Positions 8,062-14,743 of a stretch of 23,437 nt of DNA are shown here, piece after piece. Source of the DNA: JAIQFR01 sp041494445. Its GTDB lineage: Bacteria > Acidobacteriota > Polarisedimenticolia > Polarisedimenticolales > JAIQFR01. Positions within the stretch are counted from its first letter, which is position 1. Each line of letters opens with the position of its first letter. A model generated the notes under the pieces. It was not told the DNA's origin. It ran no database searches and worked only from the letters and a program-made list of their open reading frames with translations. The position numbers and the translations under genes were made by a program. The DNA is taken from the NCBI GenBank assembly GCA_041494445.1, contig JBGQAU010000047.1, positions 1 through 23,437 on the forward strand, given 5' to 3'.

Positions 8062-8134
8062 GCGCGCCTTTTCCGCGCGCGAGTATCGGACCACCCGCGT
8101 GGTAGCATCCTCCCCCGCCGAGGTTGGAGGAGCG

Positions 8135-9079
8135 ATGAGCCTGCTGGGCGGCCACGGCCTGGCCGCGTGGACGCTGTTCAACCTGTTGATCCTCGGGCTC
8201 CTGACCCTGGACCTCGGGGTGTTCCAGCGGAAATCCCATGCCGTGGGGTTCCGGGAGGCGCTGGTTTGGAACGTCGTGTGGACCGCCGTCGGCCTCGCCT
8301 TCGGGGGGTTGGTGATCCGCCTGTACGGGCACCAGGCCGGGCTCGAGTACTACACCGGCTACGTCATCGAGCGCGCGCTGTCCTTCGACAACATCTTCGT
8401 GTTCGTGGTGGTGTTCCAGTACTTCCGGGTCGCGCCGCAGTACCAGCACCGGGTGCTCTACTGGGGGATCCTCGGCGCGCTCCTCATGCGGGGTGCGCTG
8501 ATCCTGGCCGGAGCCGCGCTCGTGGCGATGTTCCATTGGGTGCTCTACCTGTTCGGGGCGTTCCTGCTGTACAGCGGCATCCGGCTCCTGGTGAAGAAGG
8601 ACGAGGCGCCGCACCCGGAGCACAATCCCGTGATCCGGCTCGTGCGGCGGCTCCTGCCGGTGGACGCCGGGGAGCGCGGCCAGCGATTCGTCGTGAGGCG
8701 GGGAGGGCGCTGGCACGCGACGCCGCTCCTGATCGTCCTGGCCGTCGTGGAGACCACGGACCTGGTGTTCGCCCTCGACTCGATCCCGGCGATCTTCGGC
8801 GTCACCCGGGACCCGTTCATCATCTACACGAGCAACGTGATGGCGATCCTGGGGCTGCGCGCCATGTACTTCCTGCTCGCCGCGATGCTGGTGCAGTTCC
8901 GCTTCCTGCGGCACGGCCTGTCGATGGTGCTGGTCTTCATCGGGATAAGGATGCTCGTCGACCGATGGATCGACATCCCCACGGCCCTGACGCTGTTGAT
9001 CGTGTGCGGGATCCTGGCGGCGGCCGTGCTCGCTTCGCTTCTGTTCCGGCCGAAGGCCGGCGGGACGGCCGGGACCTGA
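8135..9079 (+). CDS. TerC/Alx-family integral membrane protein
   Basis: This 314-residue polytopic membrane protein has about nine hydrophobic segments. TerC-family signatures are present: LTLDLGVF in the first segment, ERALSFDNIFVFVVVF in the third, ETTDLVFALDSIPAIFGVTRDPFIIYTSN and NVMAILGLRAMYFLLA. The intramembrane acids (LDLG, SFDN, TTDLVFALDS) are the proposed metal-binding residues. Characterised relatives (Alx, MeeF, TerC) export Mn2+ or metallate secreted proteins; the metal here is inferred from the family only. The start is the ATG at 8135, with GGAGG 4 bases upstream. Only 73 bases separate it from the PEBP gene. I see no room or obvious structure for the yybP-ykoY Mn riboswitch often found before such genes. 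It ends 18 bases from the convergent HD-GYP gene. Confidence 0.9.
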   Translation: MSLLGGHGLAAWTLFNLLILGLLTLDLGVFQRKSHAVGFREALVWNVVWTAVGLAFGGLVIRLYGHQAGLEYYTGYVIERALSFDNIFVFVVVFQYFRVAPQYQHRVLYWGILGALLMRGALILAGAALVAMFHWVLYLFGAFLLYSGIRLLVKKDEAPHPEHNPVIRLVRRLLPVDAGERGQRFVVRRGGRWHATPLLIVLAVVETTDLVFALDSIPAIFGVTRDPFIIYTSNVMAILGLRAMYFLLAAMLVQFRFLRHGLSMVLVFIGIRMLVDRWIDIPTALTLLIVCGILAAAVLASLLFRPKAGGTAGT

Positions 9080-9097
9080 CGGCCGCGGCGGATCGGA

Positions 9098-10180
9098 CTA
9101 AGAACGCGAGATGGCGACGCTCTCGCCGACGGGACGCGTGGCCTTGAGCAGGGCGTCCACCGAGTCCCCGTCGAACTGGACCCCACGCTGCTCCTTCAGG
9201 AACGCTCGCGCCCGCCCGATCGTGAGCGTCGCGCGCACGCGCGATGTGGTCATCGCGTCGAACGCCTCCGCCACCGCGAGCACCCGCGACAGGCGGGGCA
9301 CGTCGTCGCCGCTCTTCCCGTAGTAGCCCTTTCCGTCCGCGCGCTCGTGGTGGTACTGGATCGCACGCGCGACCTCTTCGTCGCTATCGAGGGCGCGCAG
9401 GAGCGCCGCCCCCCGCTCGGGATGGGTGCGCATCAGCCGCGCCTGCTCCTCGTCCAGGGGCCCGCGCTGCCGCAGGATGTCCACTGGGAAAGCGACTTTG
9501 CCGATGTCGTGGAGCATCGCGGCGCGCAGGAGCGCGGCGGCCTCGCCGTCCCCGAGGTTGAGCTCGTCCGCCATCATCGCCGAGAACGAGGCGACCCGCT
9601 CCGCGTGCCCGGGCTCGAACGCGTCCCTGCCGTCCGCCCATTCCGCCGCCCGCGAGGCGACCTCGAGATACGGCTCCACCGGCTTCTCGTAGCGCGGCAC
9701 GCGGGAGGACAGGATCGCCCCGATGCGGCTTCCCACCGCCCTCCAGCCCGCGAGCCCCTCCGCGGGGTGGTCGTCGCTTCTCTGCGGGTGCCTCTCCTCC
9801 TTCCCGTTCCCTCCCCAGAGAACCACCCGACGGACCTTGACCAGCGCGTCCACGCGGGCCAGGAGCTCCTCCGCCCCGAACGGGCTGCAGATCCGGTCCA
9901 CGATGCGCTCGTCGAGCCCTACCTCCTCGAAGAAATCCGATTCCTCGTGGACGAACAGCAGCGGCGCCGGGAAGCCCCGAGGCGGACGTCCCGGGACCGC
10001 GAGCACCGGATCAGGCGACGCTACCGGGGCCACCACGACCTCGGGCAGGATCTCCCGCTCCGCATTGCGCCAGTCCGAGACGGCGGGCTGCCAGTGGACG
10101 ACATGCCCGTCCTCTCGAAGGAGCGATCGGATTCCCCTCGCCCGCTCCCGGTCCCCCGCCAAGAGCAGAATCTTCGCCAC
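9098..10180 (-). CDS. HD-GYP domain protein with degenerate receiver-like N-terminus
   Basis: This 360-residue protein has two parts. Residues 1-115 look like a receiver fold (KILLLAGDRERARGIRSLLREDG). The phospho-acceptor site reads PEVVVAPVASPD with no Asp, and the conserved Lys before Pro-Phe is Ser (CSPF). It should not be a normal phosphorylated receiver. Residues 170-350 form an HD-GYP domain: H192 (GHAERVA), MLHDIGKVAFP (H224, D225), H253 in THPERG, YHHERADGKGYY (H277, H278) and VAEAFDAMT. The GYP triad reads GYY, followed by GKSGDD. HD-GYP proteins hydrolyse c-di-GMP or related dinucleotides; activity is uncertain with these changes, although the HD metal ligands remain. The start is the GTG at 10180, with GGAGG about 5 bases upstream. 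It is probably transcribed from the promoter at 10199-10226. Confidence 0.85.
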   Translation of the reverse strand: MAKILLLAGDRERARGIRSLLREDGHVVHWQPAVSDWRNAEREILPEVVVAPVASPDPVLAVPGRPPRGFPAPLLFVHEESDFFEEVGLDERIVDRICSPFGAEELLARVDALVKVRRVVLWGGNGKEERHPQRSDDHPAEGLAGWRAVGSRIGAILSSRVPRYEKPVEPYLEVASRAAEWADGRDAFEPGHAERVASFSAMMADELNLGDGEAAALLRAAMLHDIGKVAFPVDILRQRGPLDEEQARLMRTHPERGAALLRALDSDEEVARAIQYHHERADGKGYYGKSGDDVPRLSRVLAVAEAFDAMTTSRVRATLTIGRARAFLKEQRGVQFDGDSVDALLKATRPVGESVAISRS

Positions 10181-10198
10181 CTCGGACCTCCGCGGGGA

Positions 10199-10226
10199 AA
10201 TATAGGTCTCAGGACCGTTTTGTCAC
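10199..10226 (-). promoter_or_regulatory. Promoter of the degenerate-receiver HD-GYP gene
   Basis: GTGACA (10221-10226) and TATATT (10199-10204) on the minus strand are 16 bases apart. They lie in the 64-base gap between the upstream membrane-protein gene and the GTG at 10180. The AT-rich -10 stands out strongly in this GC-rich sequence. The leader would be short, about 12 bases, ending in the GGAGG ribosome binding site. Confidence 0.5.
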
Positions 10227-10244
10227 GCCGTGCGGGAAGAGGGA

Positions 10245-10844
10245 TCAGGCTTCGGGGGAGCCGGACGCCACGGGCCGCACGATGCCGGCCTGGACGACCC
10301 CCACGATCGCCCACCCGGCCAGGGCGTCGACGAGGACCGAAAGGGTGTAGTCCGCCGGATAGGCGAACCAATTCCACTGCATCCCCGGTCCGAGGAGCCA
10401 GGCGAACAGGCCCATCCCCAGGACGAAGGCGACCCTCCCGAAGTGACTCGCGATGCGGGCGCGAGAGAGGGCAAAGGCGGAGAACGTGGCGGCCGCCACG
10501 GCCAGGCCGAGTCCCCGCACCATCGGCCGGAACATCCGGCTCGGGGAACGTCCTCCGGGACGGTAGACGAGCGTCGCGACGGGGCCGCGGCTCGCGCGAT
10601 CCTCCCAGTCCTTCCGTGCCGCGGCTTGCTCTTCCTCGGACTTCCCGGACAGGTCCGGGGGCCCGGGTATGACGTAGAGGCCGCCGGGGGTCCGAGCGTC
10701 GGCGAGGGCCTCGACCACACGGCTCTCGGCGCCGAACCTCCCGAGCGAGGACTGGTGGAGCGGGAGGAGCGTCCAGGCCAGCACGCTCCACACGAACAGG
10801 ACGGCCCCTCCCGCGACCCCTCCGAGCAGCACCTTTCTCGTCAC
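10245..10844 (-). CDS. Conserved hypothetical membrane protein (4 TM)
   Basis: This 199-residue protein has no function I can name. It begins with a hydrophobic segment (GGVAGGAVLFVWSVLAWTLLPLH). A soluble loop of roughly 75 residues follows, containing GLYVIPGPPDLSG, a charged EEEQAAARKDWEDRA helix and a Y-R-P-G-G turn. Three more membrane segments then occur (LGLAVAAATFSAFALS, VAFVLGMGLFAWLLG, LVDALAGWAIVGVVQAGIV). The QWNWFAYPADYT motif between the last two segments looks conserved in style. The GTG start at 10844 overlaps the stop of the preceding membrane-protein gene as GTGA, so the two are coupled and probably act together. The frame stays open far upstream but only as an antisense-like extension, which I reject. 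Confidence 0.7.
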   Translation of the reverse strand: MTRKVLLGGVAGGAVLFVWSVLAWTLLPLHQSSLGRFGAESRVVEALADARTPGGLYVIPGPPDLSGKSEEEQAAARKDWEDRASRGPVATLVYRPGGRSPSRMFRPMVRGLGLAVAAATFSAFALSRARIASHFGRVAFVLGMGLFAWLLGPGMQWNWFAYPADYTLSVLVDALAGWAIVGVVQAGIVRPVASGSPEA

Positions 10845-11299
10845 GAGGGCACGCCGGGCCGTGAGGCGCGAAGTCGCGCCCAGTGCCTCCAGCTGACCGC
10901 GGATGCGAAGAGGAGCGCCGCGCCGACCACGGCGTAAATGAACCCCAGCCACAACCTCGAAACGGCCGACCGCCGGAGCGCCACCCCCATCGCCATCATC
11001 AGCGCCACGAACAACCAGGCCTGCCAGGAGAAAGCGGCGCCGGCGCAGCGCCCGTCTTCGGAAGCGAGGATCCTGGCCGCGTTCTCCTCCGCGCGTCGGC
11101 GCAGGACGAAGCGCGCCTTCGCCCACCCTCCCGCCGCGGCGACGGCGAGGACCAGCGTGGCCCGCCGCGGAGGCGCCGCAAGCGACCAGTGGACCCCCGC
11201 GGCCAGGAGACCGGCCCCCGTCACGGACCAGGCGAGGCCGGCCAGCAGCAGGCGGGTCGTCCGCGAAGAAGCCGGCTTCAAGGCCAGGAACCATCCCAC
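10841..11299 (-). CDS. Small conserved hypothetical membrane protein (4 TM)
   Basis: This protein of up to 152 residues has four hydrophobic segments: LLLAGLAWSVTGAGLLAAGV, ATLVLAVAAAGGWA, AWLFVALMMAMGVAL and LGFIYAVVGAALLFASAV. A conserved-looking start, LKPASSRTTRLLLAGLAW, suggests the true start may be the TTG at 11281 (146 residues). The GTG at 11299 has no ribosome binding site and lies only about 8 bases from a -10-like TATCCT (11307-11312). A GAENAARILASEDGR-type charged loop follows the second segment. It is coupled to the next gene by a GTGA overlap and is divergent from the DUF948 gene. I cannot assign a function. It and its partner look like a lineage-conserved envelope pair. Confidence 0.65.
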   Translation of the reverse strand: MGWFLALKPASSRTTRLLLAGLAWSVTGAGLLAAGVHWSLAAPPRRATLVLAVAAAGGWAKARFVLRRRAEENAARILASEDGRCAGAAFSWQAWLFVALMMAMGVALRRSAVSRLWLGFIYAVVGAALLFASAVSWRHWARLRASRPGVPS

Positions 11300-11389
11300 G
11301 CACGACAGGATAACGCGAACCCCCCGAGCGGACTACCCGGCGGCGGTCCGGCCCCCGTTTTCTGGTAAACTGCTCGGAGCGAGGTGATG
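11300..11389. promoter_or_regulatory. Divergent promoter region, membrane-protein pair / DUF948-YtxH pair
   Basis: On the minus strand TATCCT (11307-11312) and on the plus strand TAAACT (11366-11371, preceded by TGG) are -10-like. Neither has a strong -35. The plus-strand start is preceded by GGAG and GAGG at 11376-11384. Confidence 0.35.
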
Positions 11390-11842
11390 ATGAGCGCGAT
11401 CGAGATCTTCGTCGCCGCCGCCGTGATTCTACTGGCCGTGCTCGTGGGCGTTGCGGTGCCCCCTCTCCTCCAACTCCGCTCGACCTTGAAGAGCATGGCG
11501 GCGTTCCTGGACGAGACACGCCCGAGGCTTCAGGCGGCGCTCGATCAGGCGACCGAGGCCGCGGGCCGGGTCAATAGGGCCGCTGCCGGCATCGAGGAAG
11601 GAGTGGAGAGGATCCGGGGGGTGTTCGACACGATCGCGTCGATCGGCGAGACGATCGAGACCGCTCGGGAAACCCTCCGGAAGACAGCGGCCGTTTTGAG
11701 CGCGATCGGGCCGGCGCTCGCGGCGGGCTTCCGAGTGTTCTGGCCGGCGGGTGGCGGGGCCCCTGCCCCGTCCGCGGATCCCGCCGCCGCGCAGGAACCA
11801 CAGGCGAGCGGCCCGGAACGAACATCAGAGGAGGCATCATGA
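11390..11842 (+). CDS. DUF948-like membrane-anchored coiled-coil protein
   Basis: This 150-residue protein has one N-terminal membrane anchor (residues 3-26, IEIFVAAAVILLAVLVGVAVPPLL). A long helical, probably coiled-coil, region follows (STLKSMAAFLDETRPRLQAALDQATEAAGRVNRA... to about 105), then a Pro/Ala-rich tail. This is the pattern of DUF948 proteins, which occur beside YtxH genes in many bacteria and are linked to envelope or stress proteins. Three tandem starts exist (GTG 11384, ATG 11387, ATG 11390); GAGG at 11381-11384 best serves the last. The stop overlaps the YtxH start as ATGA, so the pair is translationally coupled. The exact role is unknown. Confidence 0.75.
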   Translation: MSAIEIFVAAAVILLAVLVGVAVPPLLQLRSTLKSMAAFLDETRPRLQAALDQATEAAGRVNRAAAGIEEGVERIRGVFDTIASIGETIETARETLRKTAAVLSAIGPALAAGFRVFWPAGGGAPAPSADPAAAQEPQASGPERTSEEAS

Positions 11843-12108
11843 GCGATACCAACGGTTACGGCGGTGCGCATCTCCTGATCGCGTTCCTGGCGGGCACGGT
11901 CGCGGGTGCCGCGGTCGCTTACCTCACGGCACCCGGCTCGGGTCGGGAGACCCGCGAGAGCTTAAAGGGCTGGGCCGGCGAAGTGCGCGGAAAGGCCGTG
12001 CGCGTTCCCCACGCGGTCCGCGAGGCGTACGTGAAAGCAAGCGAGGCCGCGAAAACGGCGTTCGTCGAGGCGCTTCGCGAGGCCGCATCGGACGAGAAGG
12101 CGGGTTAA
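11839..12108 (+). CDS. YtxH-like small membrane protein
   Basis: This 89-residue protein has one membrane segment (HLLIAFLAGTVAGAAVAYLTAP, residues 11-32) followed by APGSGRETRESLKGW. That matches the 'APxSGxxTR' signature of YtxH/gas-vesicle-like small proteins. A charged amphipathic helix follows (AVREAYVKASEAAKTAFVEALREA). A perfect GAGGAGG lies 4 bases before the ATG, inside the end of the DUF948 gene. It ends in TAA, the only intact gene in the window that does. Relatives are general-stress or envelope-associated proteins; no specific role can be shown. It converges on the amidohydrolase gene with 23 bases between stops and no visible terminator. Confidence 0.8.
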   Translation: MSDTNGYGGAHLLIAFLAGTVAGAAVAYLTAPGSGRETRESLKGWAGEVRGKAVRVPHAVREAYVKASEAAKTAFVEALREAASDEKAG

Positions 12109-12131
12109 GGCTAGAGAGCGAGAAAGGCTGA

Positions 12132-13301
12132 CTAGCGGTCGAGGGCGAGGTGGGCGAGGATCTCCGCGCCCCGCGGGAGGACCGACTCGTCGAAGTCGAA
12201 GCGGGAGGAGTGGTGCGGCGCTCCCGCCCCGCGCCCCACGCCCCCCGCGCCGAGGAGGGCGATCGCCCCAGGGATCTCGCGCAGGAAATAGGCGAAATCC
12301 TCCGAGGCGGCGAGCGGCGGCGACTCGATCACGTTCTCGGGACCGAGCACGGCGGTCCCGGCGCGCCTGAAGCGCTCTACCGCTGCCCCATCGTTCACCG
12401 CGACCGGGTAGCCCGGCCGGATCTCGAGATCGAGCCGGCAGCCGGCCGCGCGGGACGTCCCCTCGAGGACCTCGCGCACGCGCTCCCGGAGCAGCTCGCG
12501 CACCTCCTCGCGGAACGAGCGTAGGGTGCCGTGCATCCGCGCCTCGCCCGGGATCACGTTCGGCGCGCTCCCCGCGTGAAGCGAGCCCACCGTAACCACC
12601 GCCGGCTCCAGCGGATCCACGGAGCGCGAGACCACGGACTGGAGCGCGACGATCCCCTGCGCCACGGCGACGATCGGATCCAGGGCGCGGTGGGGCTCCG
12701 CGCCGTGGCCGCCCCGCCCGGTCACCGTCGCGACGAACTCGTCCTGGGCGGCCATCATCGCGCCCTTACGGACGTGGAGCGTCCCGGCGGCGTACGGCGT
12801 CCACAGGTGGAGGGCGTAGGCGCTCCTCGCGCCCGAGAACTCGAGCACGCCTGCCTCGATCATCTCCCGCGCGCCGCCGAGCCCCTCCTCCGCCGGCTGG
12901 AAGCAGAACGCGACGTCGCGGGGGAGCGCGTCGCGACGCGACGCGAGCAACGACGCGGCACCGAGCAGCATCGCGACGTGCCCGTCGTGACCGCACGCGT
13001 GCATCGTCCCGGGAACCTCGGACGCGTATTCCGGTCCCGGCTCCTCCTGGATCGGCAGCGCATCCATGTCGGCCCGGAGCAGGATCGGCGGTTGCGACGC
13101 GCTTCCCGCGGCGAGGCGTGCCGCGACCCCGGTGCGCGCCATTCCGGCTCGGACCTCGAGCCCGAGATCGCGGAGCCGCCGGGCCACGAATTCGCCGGTG
13201 CGGTGCTCCTCGAACCCCAGCTCGGGGTGACGGTGCAGATGGCGGCGCCAAGCCACGATCTCCGGTCCCAGCCGGTCCGCGTCCCGCTTCAGGGTGTCCA
13301 C
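12132..13301 (-). CDS. M20D-family amidohydrolase (hippurate / N-acyl amino acid hydrolase type)
   Basis: This 389-residue cytoplasmic metallo-hydrolase cleaves N-acyl groups from amino acids or related amides. M20 family marks are RRHLHRHPELGFEEHRT (residues 19-35), LLRADMDALPI (74-84), and the metal-site HACGHDGH (Cys103, His105). FQPAEEG (Glu138-139), ALHLW (His165), SAPNVIPGEA in the dimerisation domain, and the final APHHSSRFDFDE (His363/364) complete the set. All di-metal ligands seen in IAA-amino-acid and hippurate hydrolases are present. Length is typical (380-400). I chose the GTG at 13301 because GGAGG is 8 bases upstream; the longer open frame upstream has no homology. The HDAC-family gene is 142 bases upstream on the same strand, with a possible terminator between. 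The substrate is unresolved among aminoacylase, hippuricase and peptidoglycan-derived amides. Confidence 0.92.
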   Translation of the reverse strand: MDTLKRDADRLGPEIVAWRRHLHRHPELGFEEHRTGEFVARRLRDLGLEVRAGMARTGVAARLAAGSASQPPILLRADMDALPIQEEPGPEYASEVPGTMHACGHDGHVAMLLGAASLLASRRDALPRDVAFCFQPAEEGLGGAREMIEAGVLEFSGARSAYALHLWTPYAAGTLHVRKGAMMAAQDEFVATVTGRGGHGAEPHRALDPIVAVAQGIVALQSVVSRSVDPLEPAVVTVGSLHAGSAPNVIPGEARMHGTLRSFREEVRELLRERVREVLEGTSRAAGCRLDLEIRPGYPVAVNDGAAVERFRRAGTAVLGPENVIESPPLAASEDFAYFLREIPGAIALLGAGGVGRGAGAPHHSSRFDFDESVLPRGAEILAHLALDR

Positions 13302-13395
13302 GCGCGCCCCCTCCTTCCACCGCGAGGCCCGCATTCTCGCCCCATACGGCGCCGGCGGGCAAGGCGAACGCGCAGCGAGCGGCCGGTTCTTCCCT

Positions 13396-13433
13396 AAAAG
13401 GCCGCGAGGGCCGATATCGAAGGCGGACTTCGA
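13396..13433 (-). terminator. Tandem hairpins after the HDAC-family gene (possible weak terminator)
   Basis: On the minus strand, just after the deacetylase stop, a 6-bp stem TCGAAG/CTTCGA with a 5-base loop (13417-13433) is followed by a 4-bp GGCC/GGCC stem (13400-13412). TTTT (13396-13399) comes next. The second stem is short, so termination would be partial. Confidence 0.3.
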
Positions 13434-13443
13434 ACGCAGGCGA

Positions 13444-14379
13444 CTAGAGTAACGCGGCGAGGTGGACCGAGACGCACTCCTCGAGCGCCTCGAGGTGATA
13501 GCCGCCCTCGAGGACCGACACGATCCTTCCACCCGCGTGCCGTTCCGCGACGTCCCGCACGACGCGGGTCGCCTCGGCGAACGCCGGGGTCGTCACCTCG
13601 AGCGATGCGAGCGGATCGGCCCCGTGCGCATCGAATCCGGCGGAGACGACCACGAAATTCGGCCGGAACGCGTCCGCCGCCGGGACGAGCCGTTCCTCGA
13701 GCGCGCCCAGGAACTCGGCGTCGCCCGCGCCTGGAGGGAGCGGGCAGTTGAGCGTCGCGCCGACCCCTCTGCCTCTCCCCGTTTCGCGAGCCCCCCCCGT
13801 GCCCGGGTAGAGCGGGAACTGATGCACCGAGAAGTAGAAGACGCTCGGGTCCTCCTCGAAGGCGTGCTGCGTACCGTTCCCGTGGTGGACGTCCCAGTCC
13901 ACGATCAGAACGCGCTCGACCCCCTCCTCGGCCCTCAGGTGCGCCGCCGCCACCGCCACGTTATTGAAGAGGCAGAACCCCATCGCGCGATCCCGCTCGG
14001 CATGGTGGCCGGGGGGACGCACCGCGGCAAAGCCCGCGCGGAGGGTGCCGCGCGCCACGTCGCGGCAGAGCGCGACGGTGGTCCCGGCGGCGACACGTGC
14101 GATCTCCGCGCTCTCCCTGCCGACCGCCGTATCCGCGTCGAGCATCCTCGCGCCGTCCGCGCACGCCTTCTCCACGGCGCGCAAGTAGCCGATGTCGTGA
14201 ATCCGGCGCAACACCTCGTCGGACGCTCGCTCCAGCGGGATCCTTCGGCACCGCCGCGCGAGCCCCCGCCCCTCGAGGACGCCACGCAGCCGCTCGAGGC
14301 GGGCCGGCCGCTCGACGTGGTGAGGGCCGGTGTCGTGCTCCTCGAAGCGGTGGTCCAGGACAAGGCCGACGTCGATCAT
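13444..14379 (-). CDS. Histone deacetylase / acetylpolyamine amidohydrolase family protein
   Basis: This 311-residue arginase-deacetylase-fold zinc enzyme removes acetyl groups from acylated amines or lysines. Motifs are complete: HVERPARLERL near 21-31, RPPGHHAERDRAMGFCLFNN (His125, His126), DWDVHHGNGTQ (zinc ligands Asp163, His165), AGFDAHGADPLASL (Asp250) and the catalytic-Tyr loop LEGGYH (Tyr294). Bacterial members include AcuC, acetylpolyamine amidohydrolases and class II HDAC-like enzymes; the sequence alone does not separate them. The start is the ATG at 14379, with AGGGGG shortly upstream and a -10-like TATGAT at 14407-14412. The frame remains open far upstream without homology. The M20 amidohydrolase follows on the same strand, so two amide-cleaving enzymes are neighbours. 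Confidence 0.92.
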   Translation of the reverse strand: MIDVGLVLDHRFEEHDTGPHHVERPARLERLRGVLEGRGLARRCRRIPLERASDEVLRRIHDIGYLRAVEKACADGARMLDADTAVGRESAEIARVAAGTTVALCRDVARGTLRAGFAAVRPPGHHAERDRAMGFCLFNNVAVAAAHLRAEEGVERVLIVDWDVHHGNGTQHAFEEDPSVFYFSVHQFPLYPGTGGARETGRGRGVGATLNCPLPPGAGDAEFLGALEERLVPAADAFRPNFVVVSAGFDAHGADPLASLEVTTPAFAEATRVVRDVAERHAGGRIVSVLEGGYHLEALEECVSVHLAALL

Positions 14380-14463
14380 CCGCGCCCCCTGTCGTCGCGA
14401 TCGAGCATCATACGACCATGGCGACGGCGCGGCGACGGGTGTAGTCTCGACCCGGAGGACGCG
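14380..14463. promoter_or_regulatory. Divergent promoter region, HDAC-family gene / small-protein gene
   Basis: On the minus strand TATGAT (14407-14412) is a good -10 about 27 bases before the deacetylase ATG. On the plus strand TGTAGTCT (14440-14447) looks like an extended -10 just before GGAGG (14454-14458) and the ATG at 14464. Neither has a clear -35. Confidence 0.4.
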
Positions 14464-14700
14464 ATGTCCACCGCTCATGCGACGCCCGATCCGGAGCGCG
14501 ACGACCCCGCTGAAGCGTTGCGAAGGCGCGCCGACCGTGTCGCGTCCATGATCGTCACGTCGTCCTGCTCCGATCTCGAGTGCGCGATCGCCGAGCGGGA
14601 TCTCCGCATGGAATGCCTCGTCCTCCTGCCCGATCGGATGGAACTCTTCGACCGGATCTACGCGGCGCGGTTCCGGAGGCTGCGCGAGCAATTCCGTTGA
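14464..14700 (+). CDS. Small conserved hypothetical protein (78 aa)
   Basis: This soluble, helical protein of 78 residues is rich in Arg, Asp and Glu. It contains two Cys (SSCSDLECAI, and MECLVLLPDRMELFDRIY) and ends in ARFRRLREQFR. The end 'LFDRIYxxRFRRLxEQFR' resembles a family of short uncharacterised proteins I have seen in acidobacterial-type genomes; that recollection is not proof. GGAGG lies 5 bases before the ATG, and coding-like third-position GC is kept throughout. It is 43 bases upstream of the rhomboid gene and likely shares its transcript. No function can be assigned; a small regulatory or scaffold protein is possible. Confidence 0.65.
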   Translation: MSTAHATPDPERDDPAEALRRRADRVASMIVTSSCSDLECAIAERDLRMECLVLLPDRMELFDRIYAARFRRLREQFR

Positions 14701-14743
14701 TGCGGCTCTCCATCCACGGCGGATCGGTGCGGCCTCGGGATCC

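Noticed and set aside
8063..8086. GCGCGC...TTTT...GCGCGC hairpin after the PEBP gene as a terminator
   Set aside because: The T-run is in the loop rather than after the stem, so it does not fit an intrinsic terminator.
8062..8134. yybP-ykoY manganese riboswitch upstream of the TerC-family gene
   Set aside because: Only 73 bases are available and no conserved riboswitch core is visible; a small ACCAC/GTGGT hairpin is not enough.
10845..11519. Long N-terminal extension of the 199-residue membrane protein
   Set aside because: The extension runs through the coupled upstream membrane-protein gene in another frame and is Arg-rich without domain signals.
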